Origin: Dehalococcoidia bacterium | GTDB taxonomy: Bacteria > Chloroflexota > Dehalococcoidia > GIF9 > AB-539-J10 | Assembly (NCBI GenBank): GCA_004377135.1 | Contig: SOHS01000122.1 | Location: 1-22,939, forward strand | Direction: 5' to 3' | Length of the DNA stretch: 22,939 nucleotides | Shown here: piece by piece, positions 7,395 through 14,392 of the stretch | Position numbering within the stretch: the first letter of the stretch is position 1 | How the letters are laid out: every line of letters starts with the position of its first letter | Notes under the pieces: generated by a model | What the model was told of the DNA's origin: nothing | The model's database searches: none | Seen by the model: only the letters and a program-made list of their open reading frames with translations | Position numbers and translations under genes: made by a program

Positions 7395-8372
7395 CTAGGA
7401 TTGTTGACGTAACCAATCGGTTAAAAGGTTTCCAGATTTAAGGATTTCATCAGCCGCAGAGTAGGGGTCAATCTCTCCTTTTTCCACCCTCTCAATGTAG
7501 ATACTCAGTTGCCCATCTTGCTCAATTAACATGAGCAACTTATGAGTGAGTTTTCGTTCTAGAGTTTTTATGAAGTCCTGTTTACGTTGTAGTTGGCGAC
7601 GTTGTGAAAGTCGACCCTCTTCACAGAGGGCTTGGTGGTGTAATTGAATTTGTTTGTAAAGTTCCTCAATGCCAATGTCGTTAACTGCTTCTGTGGCTAC
7701 CACAGGTATATTCCACCAACTTGTCTCGTGAAGCTGCAGCATAGCTTGTATATCACGGACAAAGTTATCGGCACCAGGATGGTCAGATTTATTAACTACA
7801 AATATGTCAGCAATCTCAAATAGTCCTGCTTTCATTGTCTGGATGGCATCCCCAGATTCAGGGCATAATATGACAAGCACAGTATCGGTCTTCTCCATAA
7901 TATCTACCTCGCTTTGCCCTACTCCTACCGTCTCTATCAGGATGATGTCTTTACCAGCGGCATCAAGCAACTTAATCACAGAGCTGGTAGCTTGTGGTAG
8001 CCCGCCTACACTGCCACGCGTCGCCATACTGCGAATGAAAACCCCATCGTCAAGATAATGTTGCTGCATTCTTATCCGGTCACCTAATACTGCCCCTCCT
8101 GTGAATGGGCTTGAGGGATCTACGGCAATTATTCCGACTTTTAAGCCTTGTTTCCGCATCAACACTGTCAGCTTGTCCACCAAGGTGCTCTTTCCTACTC
8201 CCGGTGGGCCGGTCACCCCTATACAGTGCGCCTTCCCTAGGTGAGGAGCGATGAGTTTCATTATTTCGGGCACTTGGCTGCTTTCGTTTTCCACCAGGCT
8301 GATGACGCGTGATAGGGAGACGTTTTCTCCCTTAAGTATCCGTTCCACTAGTCTCATAATTTTAGGAGTCAT
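7395..8372 (-). CDS. meaB: MeaB/ArgK-type P-loop GTPase (methylmalonyl-CoA mutase chaperone family)
   Basis: A 325-residue G3E GTPase. The Walker A loop GPPGVGKST (55-63), the base-and-metal segment DPSSPFTGGAVLGDRIRM (85-102), switch region ETVGVGQSE (147-155) and specificity motif NKSD (194-197) are all intact. Family members gate cofactor loading and protect adenosylcobalamin-dependent acyl-CoA mutases. No mutase subunit is encoded in this window, so the partner must be elsewhere or the protein serves another acyl-CoA mutase. It is the first gene of a minus-strand operon, with a good promoter ending about 12 nt from the ATG and no clear Shine-Dalgarno. The internal Met6 is an alternative start, but it has no better ribosome-binding site. 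Confidence 0.9.
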   Translation of the reverse strand: MTPKIMRLVERILKGENVSLSRVISLVENESSQVPEIMKLIAPHLGKAHCIGVTGPPGVGKSTLVDKLTVLMRKQGLKVGIIAVDPSSPFTGGAVLGDRIRMQQHYLDDGVFIRSMATRGSVGGLPQATSSVIKLLDAAGKDIILIETVGVGQSEVDIMEKTDTVLVILCPESGDAIQTMKAGLFEIADIFVVNKSDHPGADNFVRDIQAMLQLHETSWWNIPVVATEAVNDIGIEELYKQIQLHHQALCEEGRLSQRRQLQRKQDFIKTLERKLTHKLLMLIEQDGQLSIYIERVEKGEIDPYSAADEILKSGNLLTDWLRQQS

Positions 8373-8390
8373 CCATTACGGGGTGAGGTT

Positions 8391-8419
8391 ATTTTATAGC
8401 TTTCTAAATTACCGGTCAA
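8391..8419 (-). promoter_or_regulatory. Sigma-70-type promoter of the meaB operon
   Basis: On the minus strand TTGACC (8419-8414, 5/6) is followed after 17 bp by TAAAAT (8396-8391, 5/6). The predicted transcription start is around 8384, leaving a leader of roughly 12 nt before the meaB ATG with no obvious Shine-Dalgarno. Confidence 0.65.
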
Positions 8420-8471
8420 ATAAGTTTACTGAGATGGCAAGAAGGCTCTAAGCTCAATTCAATTGTGGGCT

Positions 8472-8492
8472 AAAAATGTCTGTGGACAGACA
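8472..8492 (-). terminator. Intrinsic terminator after the nitroreductase gene
   Basis: Read on the minus strand, TGTCTG-TCCA-CAGACA forms a 6-bp stem with a tetraloop (8492-8477), immediately followed by TTTTT (8476-8472). It lies 33 nt past the stop of the leftward archease-rtcB-nitroreductase operon and upstream of the meaB promoter. The stem is short, so it may be only moderately strong. Confidence 0.5.
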
Positions 8493-8524
8493 CTAACAAA
8501 ATGTTTGGCGATTCTTGTCTTTCT

Positions 8525-9163
8525 TTACGCTGCTTTGCCCAAAGGCATTATATATAGGGGCTTAATTTGTTCCTCTACCCCGAGGACTTTCCTTACCTCT
8601 TCATCATGAAAGGCGCCGACTTCCACTGTGGCTAACCCCAAAGCCACAGCTTGAAGGTGGATGTTTTCACCTACATGTCCTACCTCTATGTGAACGTATC
8701 TTTCTCCACGTCTGCCATATCGATAGGAAGTCCTGTGATAAAGGGCACAGACGACAATATCCACCGGGGCGTCAATAATAAACTCTTGGTCCAGAGTTGC
8801 TCTGGCTAAATCTGGTCTTAAATCGCCTAACGTGTGTAAGCTCAAGGAATGGGAGTCTGCTTCATAGTGGTAAATGCCGGCCTGTAATTCTTCGGGAGCT
8901 TGCTTTGCCTCGCTGGCAATGACACCTTGTTTGCCAACGAACACAAAAATCTCCAGGGGATAGGTAGCTCCGGCACTGGGTGCTGCCCTGAACTCTCTAG
9001 TTCCAGTGATGCCCTGGGCCGACCAAAGTATTTGACTCAATTGAGACAAGTCTAGTGGCTCCCTACGGTATTTACGAACCGCTCTGCGCCTTAGTATCGT
9101 TTCCTCTAATGAAACCTTGCCTTTCAACTGAGGAGAGGGAAGCTTAATTATGGTTTGCCTCAT
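8525..9163 (-). CDS. SagB/ThcOx-type nitroreductase family protein
   Basis: A 212-residue FMN-dependent oxidoreductase of the SagB-like nitroreductase group. The FMN phosphate-binding arginines sit in RRRAVRKYRREPL (26-38). The group's hallmark PSAGATYPLEIFV (62-74) and GIYHYEADSHSLSL (96-109) follow, and a long-helix/active-site segment EVGHVGENIHLQAVALGLATVEVGAF closes the core. Some relatives oxidise azolines in peptide natural products, but no precursor peptide or cyclodehydratase gene is nearby, so the substrate is unknown. Residues 81-88 (VIASEAKQ) come from a short interspersed DNA repeat inserted in frame in a surface loop, see 8897-8924. The gene is 38 nt downstream of rtcB; its GGAGGT lies about 15 nt from the ATG, unusually far. 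A terminator follows. Confidence 0.85.
   Translation of the reverse strand: MRQTIIKLPSPQLKGKVSLEETILRRRAVRKYRREPLDLSQLSQILWSAQGITGTREFRAAPSAGATYPLEIFVFVGKQGVIASEAKQAPEELQAGIYHYEADSHSLSLHTLGDLRPDLARATLDQEFIIDAPVDIVVCALYHRTSYRYGRRGERYVHIEVGHVGENIHLQAVALGLATVEVGAFHDEEVRKVLGVEEQIKPLYIMPLGKAA
8897..8924 (-). repeat. Interspersed 28-bp repeat, copy A (in frame in nitroreductase gene)
   Basis: Read on the minus strand the core is GTCATTGCCAGCGAGGCAAA. It matches the copy in pheT (21881-21908) at 23 of 28 positions and is read in the same frame, giving VIASEAKQ in both proteins. It resembles the GTCATTGCGAGCGAAGCGAA-type small dispersed element known from many bacterial genomes. Confidence 0.75.
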
Positions 9164-9201
9164 GCCAGATTCTTCGCTACCTCCAGAATGTCAAATAACA
9201 T

Positions 9202-10659
9202 TTAGCCCTTGATAACGCCCATAGGTATAGCCATAGCCACTTTTCTAGAAATACCAGCGTGGTGAACAACATCTATAACTTCAGTAACATCTTTGTAAGC
9301 TTGAGATGCCTCCTCAGCTAGCGAAGAAAGGCTTCCTGTCTTGATGGTAATACCTCTGTTCTCTAATTCTCGAACTACATCTCTACCCTGCATACTCCGC
9401 CTGGCAGCACCGCGACTTAACATCCTTCCGGCACCATGACAAGTGGAGCCAAAGCTCTCAGTCATAGCCTTTTGAGTGCCCACAGCAACAAAAGAACAAC
9501 GTCCCATGTCTCCGGGCACGAGTACAGGTTGCCCCACCTCCTTGTAGCATGTGGGAGTATCCTTATGGCCCGCCGGAAAAGCTCTGGTAGCTCCTTTGCG
9601 GTGAACGCAAACCTTAAGCTTGTGACCATCTATTGTATGTTCTTCTATTTTGGCTATGTTATGGGCAACATCATAAACCTGCCTCATGCCAAGTTTCTCA
9701 GGACTTTTACCGAAAATTTTGGAAAAACTTTCTCTAACCCAGTGGGCAATGCACTGCCGGTTAGCCCAAGCGTAGTTAGCAGCACATGCCATAGCACCTA
9801 AATAATCTTGGCCTTCCGATGATTCTATGGGAGCGCAGGCGAGCTGCCGGTCGGGGAGCTTTATCCCGTACTTCGATACCGCCCCCTCCATGACACGCAG
9901 ATGGTCAGTACATACTTGGTGACCGAAGCCGCGAGAGCCTGTGTGAATTAAGACTAATATCTGACCTATCTCAGTGATGCCCATAATGCTAGCTATGTGG
10001 GAGTCGAATATCTCCTTCACTACCTGAATCTCAAGAAAATGATTTCCTGAGCCTAATGTGCCTGCCTGAGGCATACCTCTCTTTGCTGCTTTATCGCTTA
10101 TCTTACTGGGATCGGCACCACTGAGACATCCACCTTCTTCAGTAACATCCAAATCTTCCTCGGAACCCAGGCCACGCTTCACTGCCCAACGAGCTCCCTC
10201 AACCATCAATTGGTTCATCTCTTTTTGACTTACCTTTATCTTCCCTTCAGAGCCAAGGCCTGATGGCACATTGTGGAATAATGCATTAATGAGCTCATTA
10301 ATTCTGGGCCGCACTTCAGCTTCGCTGAGACTGGTACGCAATAACCTTACGCCACAATTAATATCGTACCCCACTCCCCCCGGGGAAATTACGCCGTCCT
10401 TAATATCCATTGCCGCTACTCCGCCTATAGGGAAGCCATAACCCCAGTGGATATCCGGCATGGCAAAGGAGTAACCTACTATACCGGGGAGAAAGGCAAC
10501 ATTGGCAACTTGCTCGGGCGTTTGTTCCCCACATATAGATTCCAGCATTTCCTTGCTGGCATAGATTAGACCGGGAACCCTCATACCAGTTTTATAACTC
10601 TCGGGAATCTTCCAGCGATAATCGTCTATCTTAATAAGCTGTCCTTGCCATCGTGCCAT
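9202..10659 (-). CDS. rtcB: RNA-splicing ligase RtcB
   Basis: A 485-residue GTP- and Mn2+-dependent RNA ligase that joins 3'-phosphate (or 2',3'-cyclic phosphate) and 5'-OH RNA ends, used in tRNA splicing and RNA repair. Metal ligands are recognisable: Asp99 and Cys102 in GGVGYDINCGVR, His207 in LGSGNHFLE, His239 in LIHTGSRG and His334 in VAHNIAKIEEH. His408, in STCHGAGRMLSR, is the histidine that is guanylylated. Length and motif order match the family with no gap. The archease gene lies 11 nt upstream in the same operon, which fits its known role as RtcB activator. The ATG has AAGGA just upstream. Confidence 0.97.
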   Translation of the reverse strand: MARWQGQLIKIDDYRWKIPESYKTGMRVPGLIYASKEMLESICGEQTPEQVANVAFLPGIVGYSFAMPDIHWGYGFPIGGVAAMDIKDGVISPGGVGYDINCGVRLLRTSLSEAEVRPRINELINALFHNVPSGLGSEGKIKVSQKEMNQLMVEGARWAVKRGLGSEEDLDVTEEGGCLSGADPSKISDKAAKRGMPQAGTLGSGNHFLEIQVVKEIFDSHIASIMGITEIGQILVLIHTGSRGFGHQVCTDHLRVMEGAVSKYGIKLPDRQLACAPIESSEGQDYLGAMACAANYAWANRQCIAHWVRESFSKIFGKSPEKLGMRQVYDVAHNIAKIEEHTIDGHKLKVCVHRKGATRAFPAGHKDTPTCYKEVGQPVLVPGDMGRCSFVAVGTQKAMTESFGSTCHGAGRMLSRGAARRSMQGRDVVRELENRGITIKTGSLSSLAEEASQAYKDVTEVIDVVHHAGISRKVAMAIPMGVIKG

Positions 10660-10670
10660 GTCCTTAGCTC

Positions 10671-11090
10671 CTAAATATCTAGAATTACCTGTGCCTTGAA
10701 ACCATCATCACTTTTATCTAGCTTTAACATATGATACGTGGCTGCTTTTACCCCCGCCTTTATCTTATGTTTCATTGGGTCAAAATCTTCCCCATAACAG
10801 GTAGCCTTAAGTCCGTTGTGAGTCAAACTTTTGATATCGAAGTGGTTGAACAAAATATGTTTGACATCAAAGAGGTAAATGAGTTCATTTAGCCATTCAA
10901 TGAGCAAACTGTCTATGTCCTCGCTGCTCACTTCCAAATCGAGGTGAAATTTCCTTTCAACACTTTCAGGTTCAGTAATCAAACTGAACAAAGCTAGAGC
11001 AGCATTGGAAAAAAGCTCCTCGATATCTGTCCCATAGGCGATGATGCCTACATCAGCAGTATGGTCAATTACTTCAAAAGCCTTTTTCAT
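10671..11090 (-). CDS. Archease, RtcB activator
   Basis: A 139-residue archease if started at MKKAFEVIDHTADVGI. The DHTAD motif near the N-terminus and the acidic SEDIDSLLIEWLNELIYLFD segment are family hallmarks; conserved acidic residues bind the activating metal. It promotes guanylylation and multiple turnover of RtcB, whose gene follows at 11 nt. The reading frame extends 14 codons further upstream, to an ATG at 11132. I reject that start because the extra residues (MEISLLFLYNGFRG) are not family-like and because a good -10 TATAAT (11108-11103) falls inside that stretch. With the start at 11090 the transcript would have a leader of only about 6-7 nt. Confidence 0.9.
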   Translation of the reverse strand: MKKAFEVIDHTADVGIIAYGTDIEELFSNAALALFSLITEPESVERKFHLDLEVSSEDIDSLLIEWLNELIYLFDVKHILFNHFDIKSLTHNGLKATCYGEDFDPMKHKIKAGVKAATYHMLKLDKSDDGFKAQVILDI

Positions 11091-11102
11091 TCCTCTGAAT
11101 CC

Positions 11103-11131
11103 ATTATACAAGAATAGCAACGATATCTCCA
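11103..11131 (-). promoter_or_regulatory. Candidate promoter of the archease-rtcB operon
   Basis: On the minus strand TGGAGA (11131-11126, 4/6) is followed after 17 bp by a perfect TATAAT (11108-11103). Transcription would start only about 6-7 nt before the archease ATG at 11090, making the message almost leaderless. Confidence 0.5.
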
Positions 11132-11222
11132 TTTACGCGTGCTCTTTTTGCACTTCCCTCAAGCTGTTGTTACAATCAATGCTGAAGACACAAAGGGGAC
11201 AGCTTCCCCGTGGATGGCTCAA

Positions 11223-11287
11223 TTTGGCAAATTAGCGATTACCTTGTATTATTATTAAGATGGTGATGGGCAAACATATTTGCCAAA
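11223..11287 (+). promoter_or_regulatory. Operator-like TTTGGCAAA repeats around rib promoters
   Basis: TTTGGCAAAT (11223-11232) and its exact reverse complement ATTTGCCAAA (11278-11287) bracket promoter P1. The right-hand copy also forms a tight dyad GGCAAA-CATA-TTTGCC (11269-11284). The left copy overlaps the P1 -35, and the right copy lies at about +10 to +28 of P1 and abuts the -35 of P2. This spacing suits a repressor binding two sites, or a hairpin in the leader. No regulator is identified. Confidence 0.45.
11224..11252 (+). promoter_or_regulatory. rib operon promoter candidate P1
   Basis: TTGGCA (11224-11229, 5/6) is followed after exactly 17 bp by TATTAT (11247-11252, 5/6). It would give a ribD leader of about 150 nt that includes the GGCAAA-CATA-TTTGCC dyad right at the start of the transcript. 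Confidence 0.6.
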
Positions 11288-11288
11288 C

Positions 11289-11317
11289 TTGACTTTCCAC
11301 GTAGAAGGTTATATGGT
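11289..11317 (+). promoter_or_regulatory. rib operon promoter candidate P2
   Basis: TTGACT (11289-11294, 5/6) is followed after 17 bp by TATGGT (11312-11317, 4/6). Predicted start is near 11324 with a leader of about 87 nt to ribD. It sits immediately downstream of the operator-like dyad. Confidence 0.5.
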
Positions 11318-11410
11318 TCTAGCGATTCAAGGAGCAAATACTAAAGGCAAAGCGAATCTACAGCTAGCAGTCTATTATCCCGCTATAAGAAATTTATCCA
11401 GAAAAGGTAG

Positions 11411-12535
11411 ATGGTAATGCCCCCTCAGTATTATATGGAATATGCTCTATCTCTAGCTCGGTTAGCTATGGGATATACCAGTCCTAACCCAGCAGTGGGG
11501 GCAATAGTTGTTAAAGACGGACTTGCTGTCGGCATGGGGTATACTCAGCCTGCCGGCTCGGAGCATGCTGAGGTCATAGCACTTCGTCAGGCTGGTGATA
11601 AGGCTCGGGGTGCTACTATGTATGTTACCCTAGAGCCTTGCTCTCATTATGGACGTACTCCGCCTTGCACTCAAGCTATAATTGATGCCGGCATTTTAGT
11701 GGTCCATATAGCCTTGCTTGACCCCAACCCACTGGTTTCAGGGCGTGGCGTAGGTAGGCTAAATGAAAGAGGCATCAAAACCCATATAGGCATATGTCAA
11801 CAAGAAGCTTACGAAATAAACGAAGCTTATATCAAGCACATTACTACAGGTTTGCCATTTGTTGTAGTCAAATTCGCCATGAGCCTAGACGGTAAGATTG
11901 CTACTAAAACTGGCGATTCTAAATGGATAACCAAGGAAGAGACAAGAAAGTATGCACATGCACTGCGATATACATTCGATGCTATAATGGTAGGGGTAAA
12001 CACCGTTGTTGCTGATAATCCTCACCTTACTGCTAAATGTTGTGGTGGTAGGGGTGGCATAGGGAAAATGCAGCCCCTACGCCTGGTTGTTGATAGTAAG
12101 GGAAGAGTACCATTGAACGCTCATATTTTTAAACCACCAGGCGAGGTTTTGCTTGCTGTAGCAGCACCTTTTGACTCGGTAAAGAAGAAAAAATTTGTAG
12201 AGGCGGGTGCTAAAGTACTGGAATTACCAACCAGGGAAGGCTCGGTGGACATTGTAGAGTTATTCAAGTTGTTGGGGAAACGAGAGATTGTCACTGTCCT
12301 TGTGGAGGGGGGTGGCAAGCTTCTTGGTTCACTTTTTGACCACCGCTTAGTGGACAAGGTATTGGCTTTTATTTCACCAATTATTATTGGTGGCTGTGAA
12401 GCTGCAAGTGTGGGAGGAAATGGTGTTGACAATATAGCTAGGGCTTTGCGTCTTAGTCGAGTTGACATCAAGAGTTTCGGCGATGATGTATTAGTTAGCG
12501 GATATGTGGAGAAGCGATTACCGCAAGAAGCGTAG
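11411..12535 (+). CDS. ribD: Bifunctional riboflavin biosynthesis deaminase/reductase RibD
   Basis: A 374-residue two-domain enzyme catalysing deamination and then NADPH-dependent side-chain reduction of the pyrimidine intermediate formed from GTP. The N-terminal deaminase has the zinc site His52-Ala-Glu54 (GSEHAEV) and Cys77/Cys86 (TLEPCSHYGRTPPC), with the substrate loop SPNPAVGAIVV. The C-terminal reductase starts around residue 150 (VVKFAMSLDGKIAT) and contains VGVNTVVADNPHLT and LVEGGGKLLGS. ATG codons at 11411 and 11417 are both possible: AAAGG lies 3 nt before the first and 9 nt before the second, so spacing favours the second. It is the first gene of ribD-ribE-ribBA-ribH, which has a promoter region with palindromic repeats. 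Confidence 0.96.
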   Translation: MVMPPQYYMEYALSLARLAMGYTSPNPAVGAIVVKDGLAVGMGYTQPAGSEHAEVIALRQAGDKARGATMYVTLEPCSHYGRTPPCTQAIIDAGILVVHIALLDPNPLVSGRGVGRLNERGIKTHIGICQQEAYEINEAYIKHITTGLPFVVVKFAMSLDGKIATKTGDSKWITKEETRKYAHALRYTFDAIMVGVNTVVADNPHLTAKCCGGRGGIGKMQPLRLVVDSKGRVPLNAHIFKPPGEVLLAVAAPFDSVKKKKFVEAGAKVLELPTREGSVDIVELFKLLGKREIVTVLVEGGGKLLGSLFDHRLVDKVLAFISPIIIGGCEAASVGGNGVDNIARALRLSRVDIKSFGDDVLVSGYVEKRLPQEA

Positions 12536-12552
12536 GTTTCTAGGTTTATAGT

Positions 12553-13194
12553 ATGTTCACAGGCATAGTTGAGGAGGTTGGTATAGTTAAGGAAACAAGT
12601 CGAGACCGCTTGACCTTTGAAACCCATAAGCTGCTTGAAGGAACGAAAGTGGGTGATAGCATAGCTGTTAATGGTGTTTGCTTAACTGTTGTCTCCCTGG
12701 AAAATCGCGGCTTCAGTGTTAATGTTATGCCTGAAACGTTACGTTGCACTAATCTTGGTAGTCTTCGTTATAGCGACCTGGTAAATTTAGAAAGGGCACT
12801 GGTACTGGGAGAACGCCTGGGTGGCCATTTAGTGTTGGGTCATATCGATGATACGGGAGAAGTAATAGATGTAACTAGTGAGGAAACCGCGCATATTATG
12901 AGGATTCTGGCACCTGCCAAACTAATGCCTTATATGGTCAATAAAGGCTTTATTGCTGTTGATGGTGTTAGTCTCACCATCGTAGACCTTGATGATTTTT
13001 CTTTTGTTGTCTCTCTAGTATCTTACACTATGGAAAATACTACGTTAGGAAAGAAGAGACCTGGAGACATAGTCAATTTAGAAGCAGACATTCTAGCTAA
13101 ATATGTGGAAAATCTTAAGGAGCAAAAAAGACGAAGTTTAAACTTCGAGTTCCTTAGAGAATATGGATTTGTAGGGGGAACAGATGCGGGCTAG
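12553..13194 (+). CDS. ribE: Riboflavin synthase alpha subunit
   Basis: A 213-residue riboflavin synthase that dismutates two 6,7-dimethyl-8-ribityllumazine molecules to riboflavin. It begins with the invariant MFTGIVEEVG and has the typical internal duplication: GDSIAVNGVCLTVV in the N-terminal barrel and FIAVDGVSLTIVDL in the C-terminal barrel, with LVLGHIDDTGEV between them. Length is normal. It lies 17 nt after ribD and overlaps the start of ribBA by 11 nt, so the order and coupling indicate one transcript. The C-terminal tail (EYGFVGGTDAG) is partly encoded by the ribosome-binding region of ribBA. Some schemes call this gene ribC. Confidence 0.96.
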   Translation: MFTGIVEEVGIVKETSRDRLTFETHKLLEGTKVGDSIAVNGVCLTVVSLENRGFSVNVMPETLRCTNLGSLRYSDLVNLERALVLGERLGGHLVLGHIDDTGEVIDVTSEETAHIMRILAPAKLMPYMVNKGFIAVDGVSLTIVDLDDFSFVVSLVSYTMENTTLGKKRPGDIVNLEADILAKYVENLKEQKRRSLNFEFLREYGFVGGTDAG

Positions 13195-14392
13195 CATTTC
13201 TGAGGCAATTGAAGACATAAAGACAGGCAAGTTCATCATTATCGTTGATGACGAGTCGCGCGAAAATGAAGGGGATCTGGCCATAGCTGCCGAGAAGGTT
13301 ACTCCTGAGGCGATAAACTTCATGGCTAAGCATGGTCGGGGATTGATTTGTTTTCCTATTATCGGTCAAAGACTTGACGAATTAGGAATACCATTGATGG
13401 TTACCAATAACACCTCACACTACTCCACTGCCTTCACAGTTTCTATTGAGGCGAAAAGTCAAGTTACCACCGGAATCTCTGCCTTTGATCGAGCCCAGAC
13501 AATAAAAACGGTGCTTGATCCTAATACCAAGTCGGAGGACTTGGTTCGGCCGGGGCATATATTCCCTATTAGAGCCAGAGAAGGCGGAGTGTTAGTACGA
13601 GCGGGACACACCGAAGCTATCGTTGATCTGGCTAGATTAACTGGATTTTATCCTGCTGGTGTCATATGTGAGATTATGGACGAAGATGGCACAATGGCAC
13701 ATCTGCCTCAGCTTGAGGCTATGACTTCTAAGTTTGACCTAAAGATTGTAACTATCACTGATTTGATTGCCTACCGTCTCCGTCATGAAAAACTGGTACA
13801 AAGAGTAACTGAGGCTAGACTGCCCACCAAGTATGGCAAATTTACAGCCGTGGCTTATAAAAGTGTTGTTGATGCCGCTGAACATGTTGCTTTAGTTAAA
13901 GGTGATATATCAAATGATGAGCCAGTGCTGGTACGTGTTCACAGTGAATGCCTGACCGGTGACGTCTTTGGTAGTTTTAGATGCGATTGTGGGGCCCAGA
14001 TTGAAATGGCTTTACAAAGTATAGCCAAAGAAGAACGCGGCGTTTTTCTCTATATGAGACAGGAGGGGAGAGGAATCGGGTTTCACAACAAGCTTTGCGC
14101 CTATGCTCTTCAAGATCAAGGGATGGATACTGTGGAGGCTAACATAGCTTTAGGTTTTGCTTCTGATTTGAGAGATTATGGAGTGGGTGCCCAGATTTTG
14201 GCCAACTTAGGTTTACATAATATTCGATTGCTTACCAATAATCCCAAGAAAGTGATTGGGCTGGAAAGCTATGGAATTAAGATAGTCGAAACTGTTCCCC
14301 TAATAGCTCCGCCCACTCCTTATAATATCCGCTATTTGGAAACCAAGCAAAAAAAGTTAGGACATATTCTAGGTCTACAGGAGGGTAAGTAA
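13184..14392 (+). CDS. ribBA: Bifunctional DHBP synthase / GTP cyclohydrolase II RibBA
   Basis: A 402-residue fusion supplying both precursors of the pathway. Residues ~1-200 are 3,4-dihydroxy-2-butanone-4-phosphate synthase, with the acidic metal loop DDESRENEGDL, the GRGLICFP strand, TTGISAFDRAQTI and RAGHTEAIVDLARLTG. Residues ~205-402 are GTP cyclohydrolase II: the zinc cysteines in SECLTGDVFGSFRCDCG, the arginine-rich YMRQEGRGIGFHNK and the C-terminal LLTNNPKKVIGL are all present, so both halves look active. GGGGGAACAG precedes the ATG, inside the end of ribE. The stop TAA shares one base with the ATG of ribH (TAATG), a strong coupling signal. Confidence 0.97.
   Translation: MRASISEAIEDIKTGKFIIIVDDESRENEGDLAIAAEKVTPEAINFMAKHGRGLICFPIIGQRLDELGIPLMVTNNTSHYSTAFTVSIEAKSQVTTGISAFDRAQTIKTVLDPNTKSEDLVRPGHIFPIRAREGGVLVRAGHTEAIVDLARLTGFYPAGVICEIMDEDGTMAHLPQLEAMTSKFDLKIVTITDLIAYRLRHEKLVQRVTEARLPTKYGKFTAVAYKSVVDAAEHVALVKGDISNDEPVLVRVHSECLTGDVFGSFRCDCGAQIEMALQSIAKEERGVFLYMRQEGRGIGFHNKLCAYALQDQGMDTVEANIALGFASDLRDYGVGAQILANLGLHNIRLLTNNPKKVIGLESYGIKIVETVPLIAPPTPYNIRYLETKQKKLGHILGLQEGK

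Larger units (their letters stand above)
11133..11410. other. Gene-free divergent intergenic region upstream of rib operon
   Basis: Counted from the preferred archease start, 320 bases carry no gene. They hold the archease promoter at the left end, a GGGGA-CAGCT-TCCCC mini-hairpin at 11195-11209, two plus-strand promoter candidates and the TTTGGCAAA-type repeats listed separately. Further right are GATTC...GAATC and CTAGC...GCTAG complementary segments (about 11321-11378) that could fold in the rib leader. No tRNA, coding ORF or FMN riboswitch core (CCGGCGGU...GCCCGCGA) is seen. Confidence 0.6.

Noticed and set aside
11091..11132. 14-residue N-terminal extension of archease.
   Set aside because: Not family-like and overlaps a good -10 box; archease normally starts just before the EVIDHTAD region.
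11195..11209. GGGGA-CAGCT-TCCCC mini-hairpin considered as a REP element or terminator.
   Set aside because: Only 5 bp, no T-run and no second copy in the window; not enough to call.
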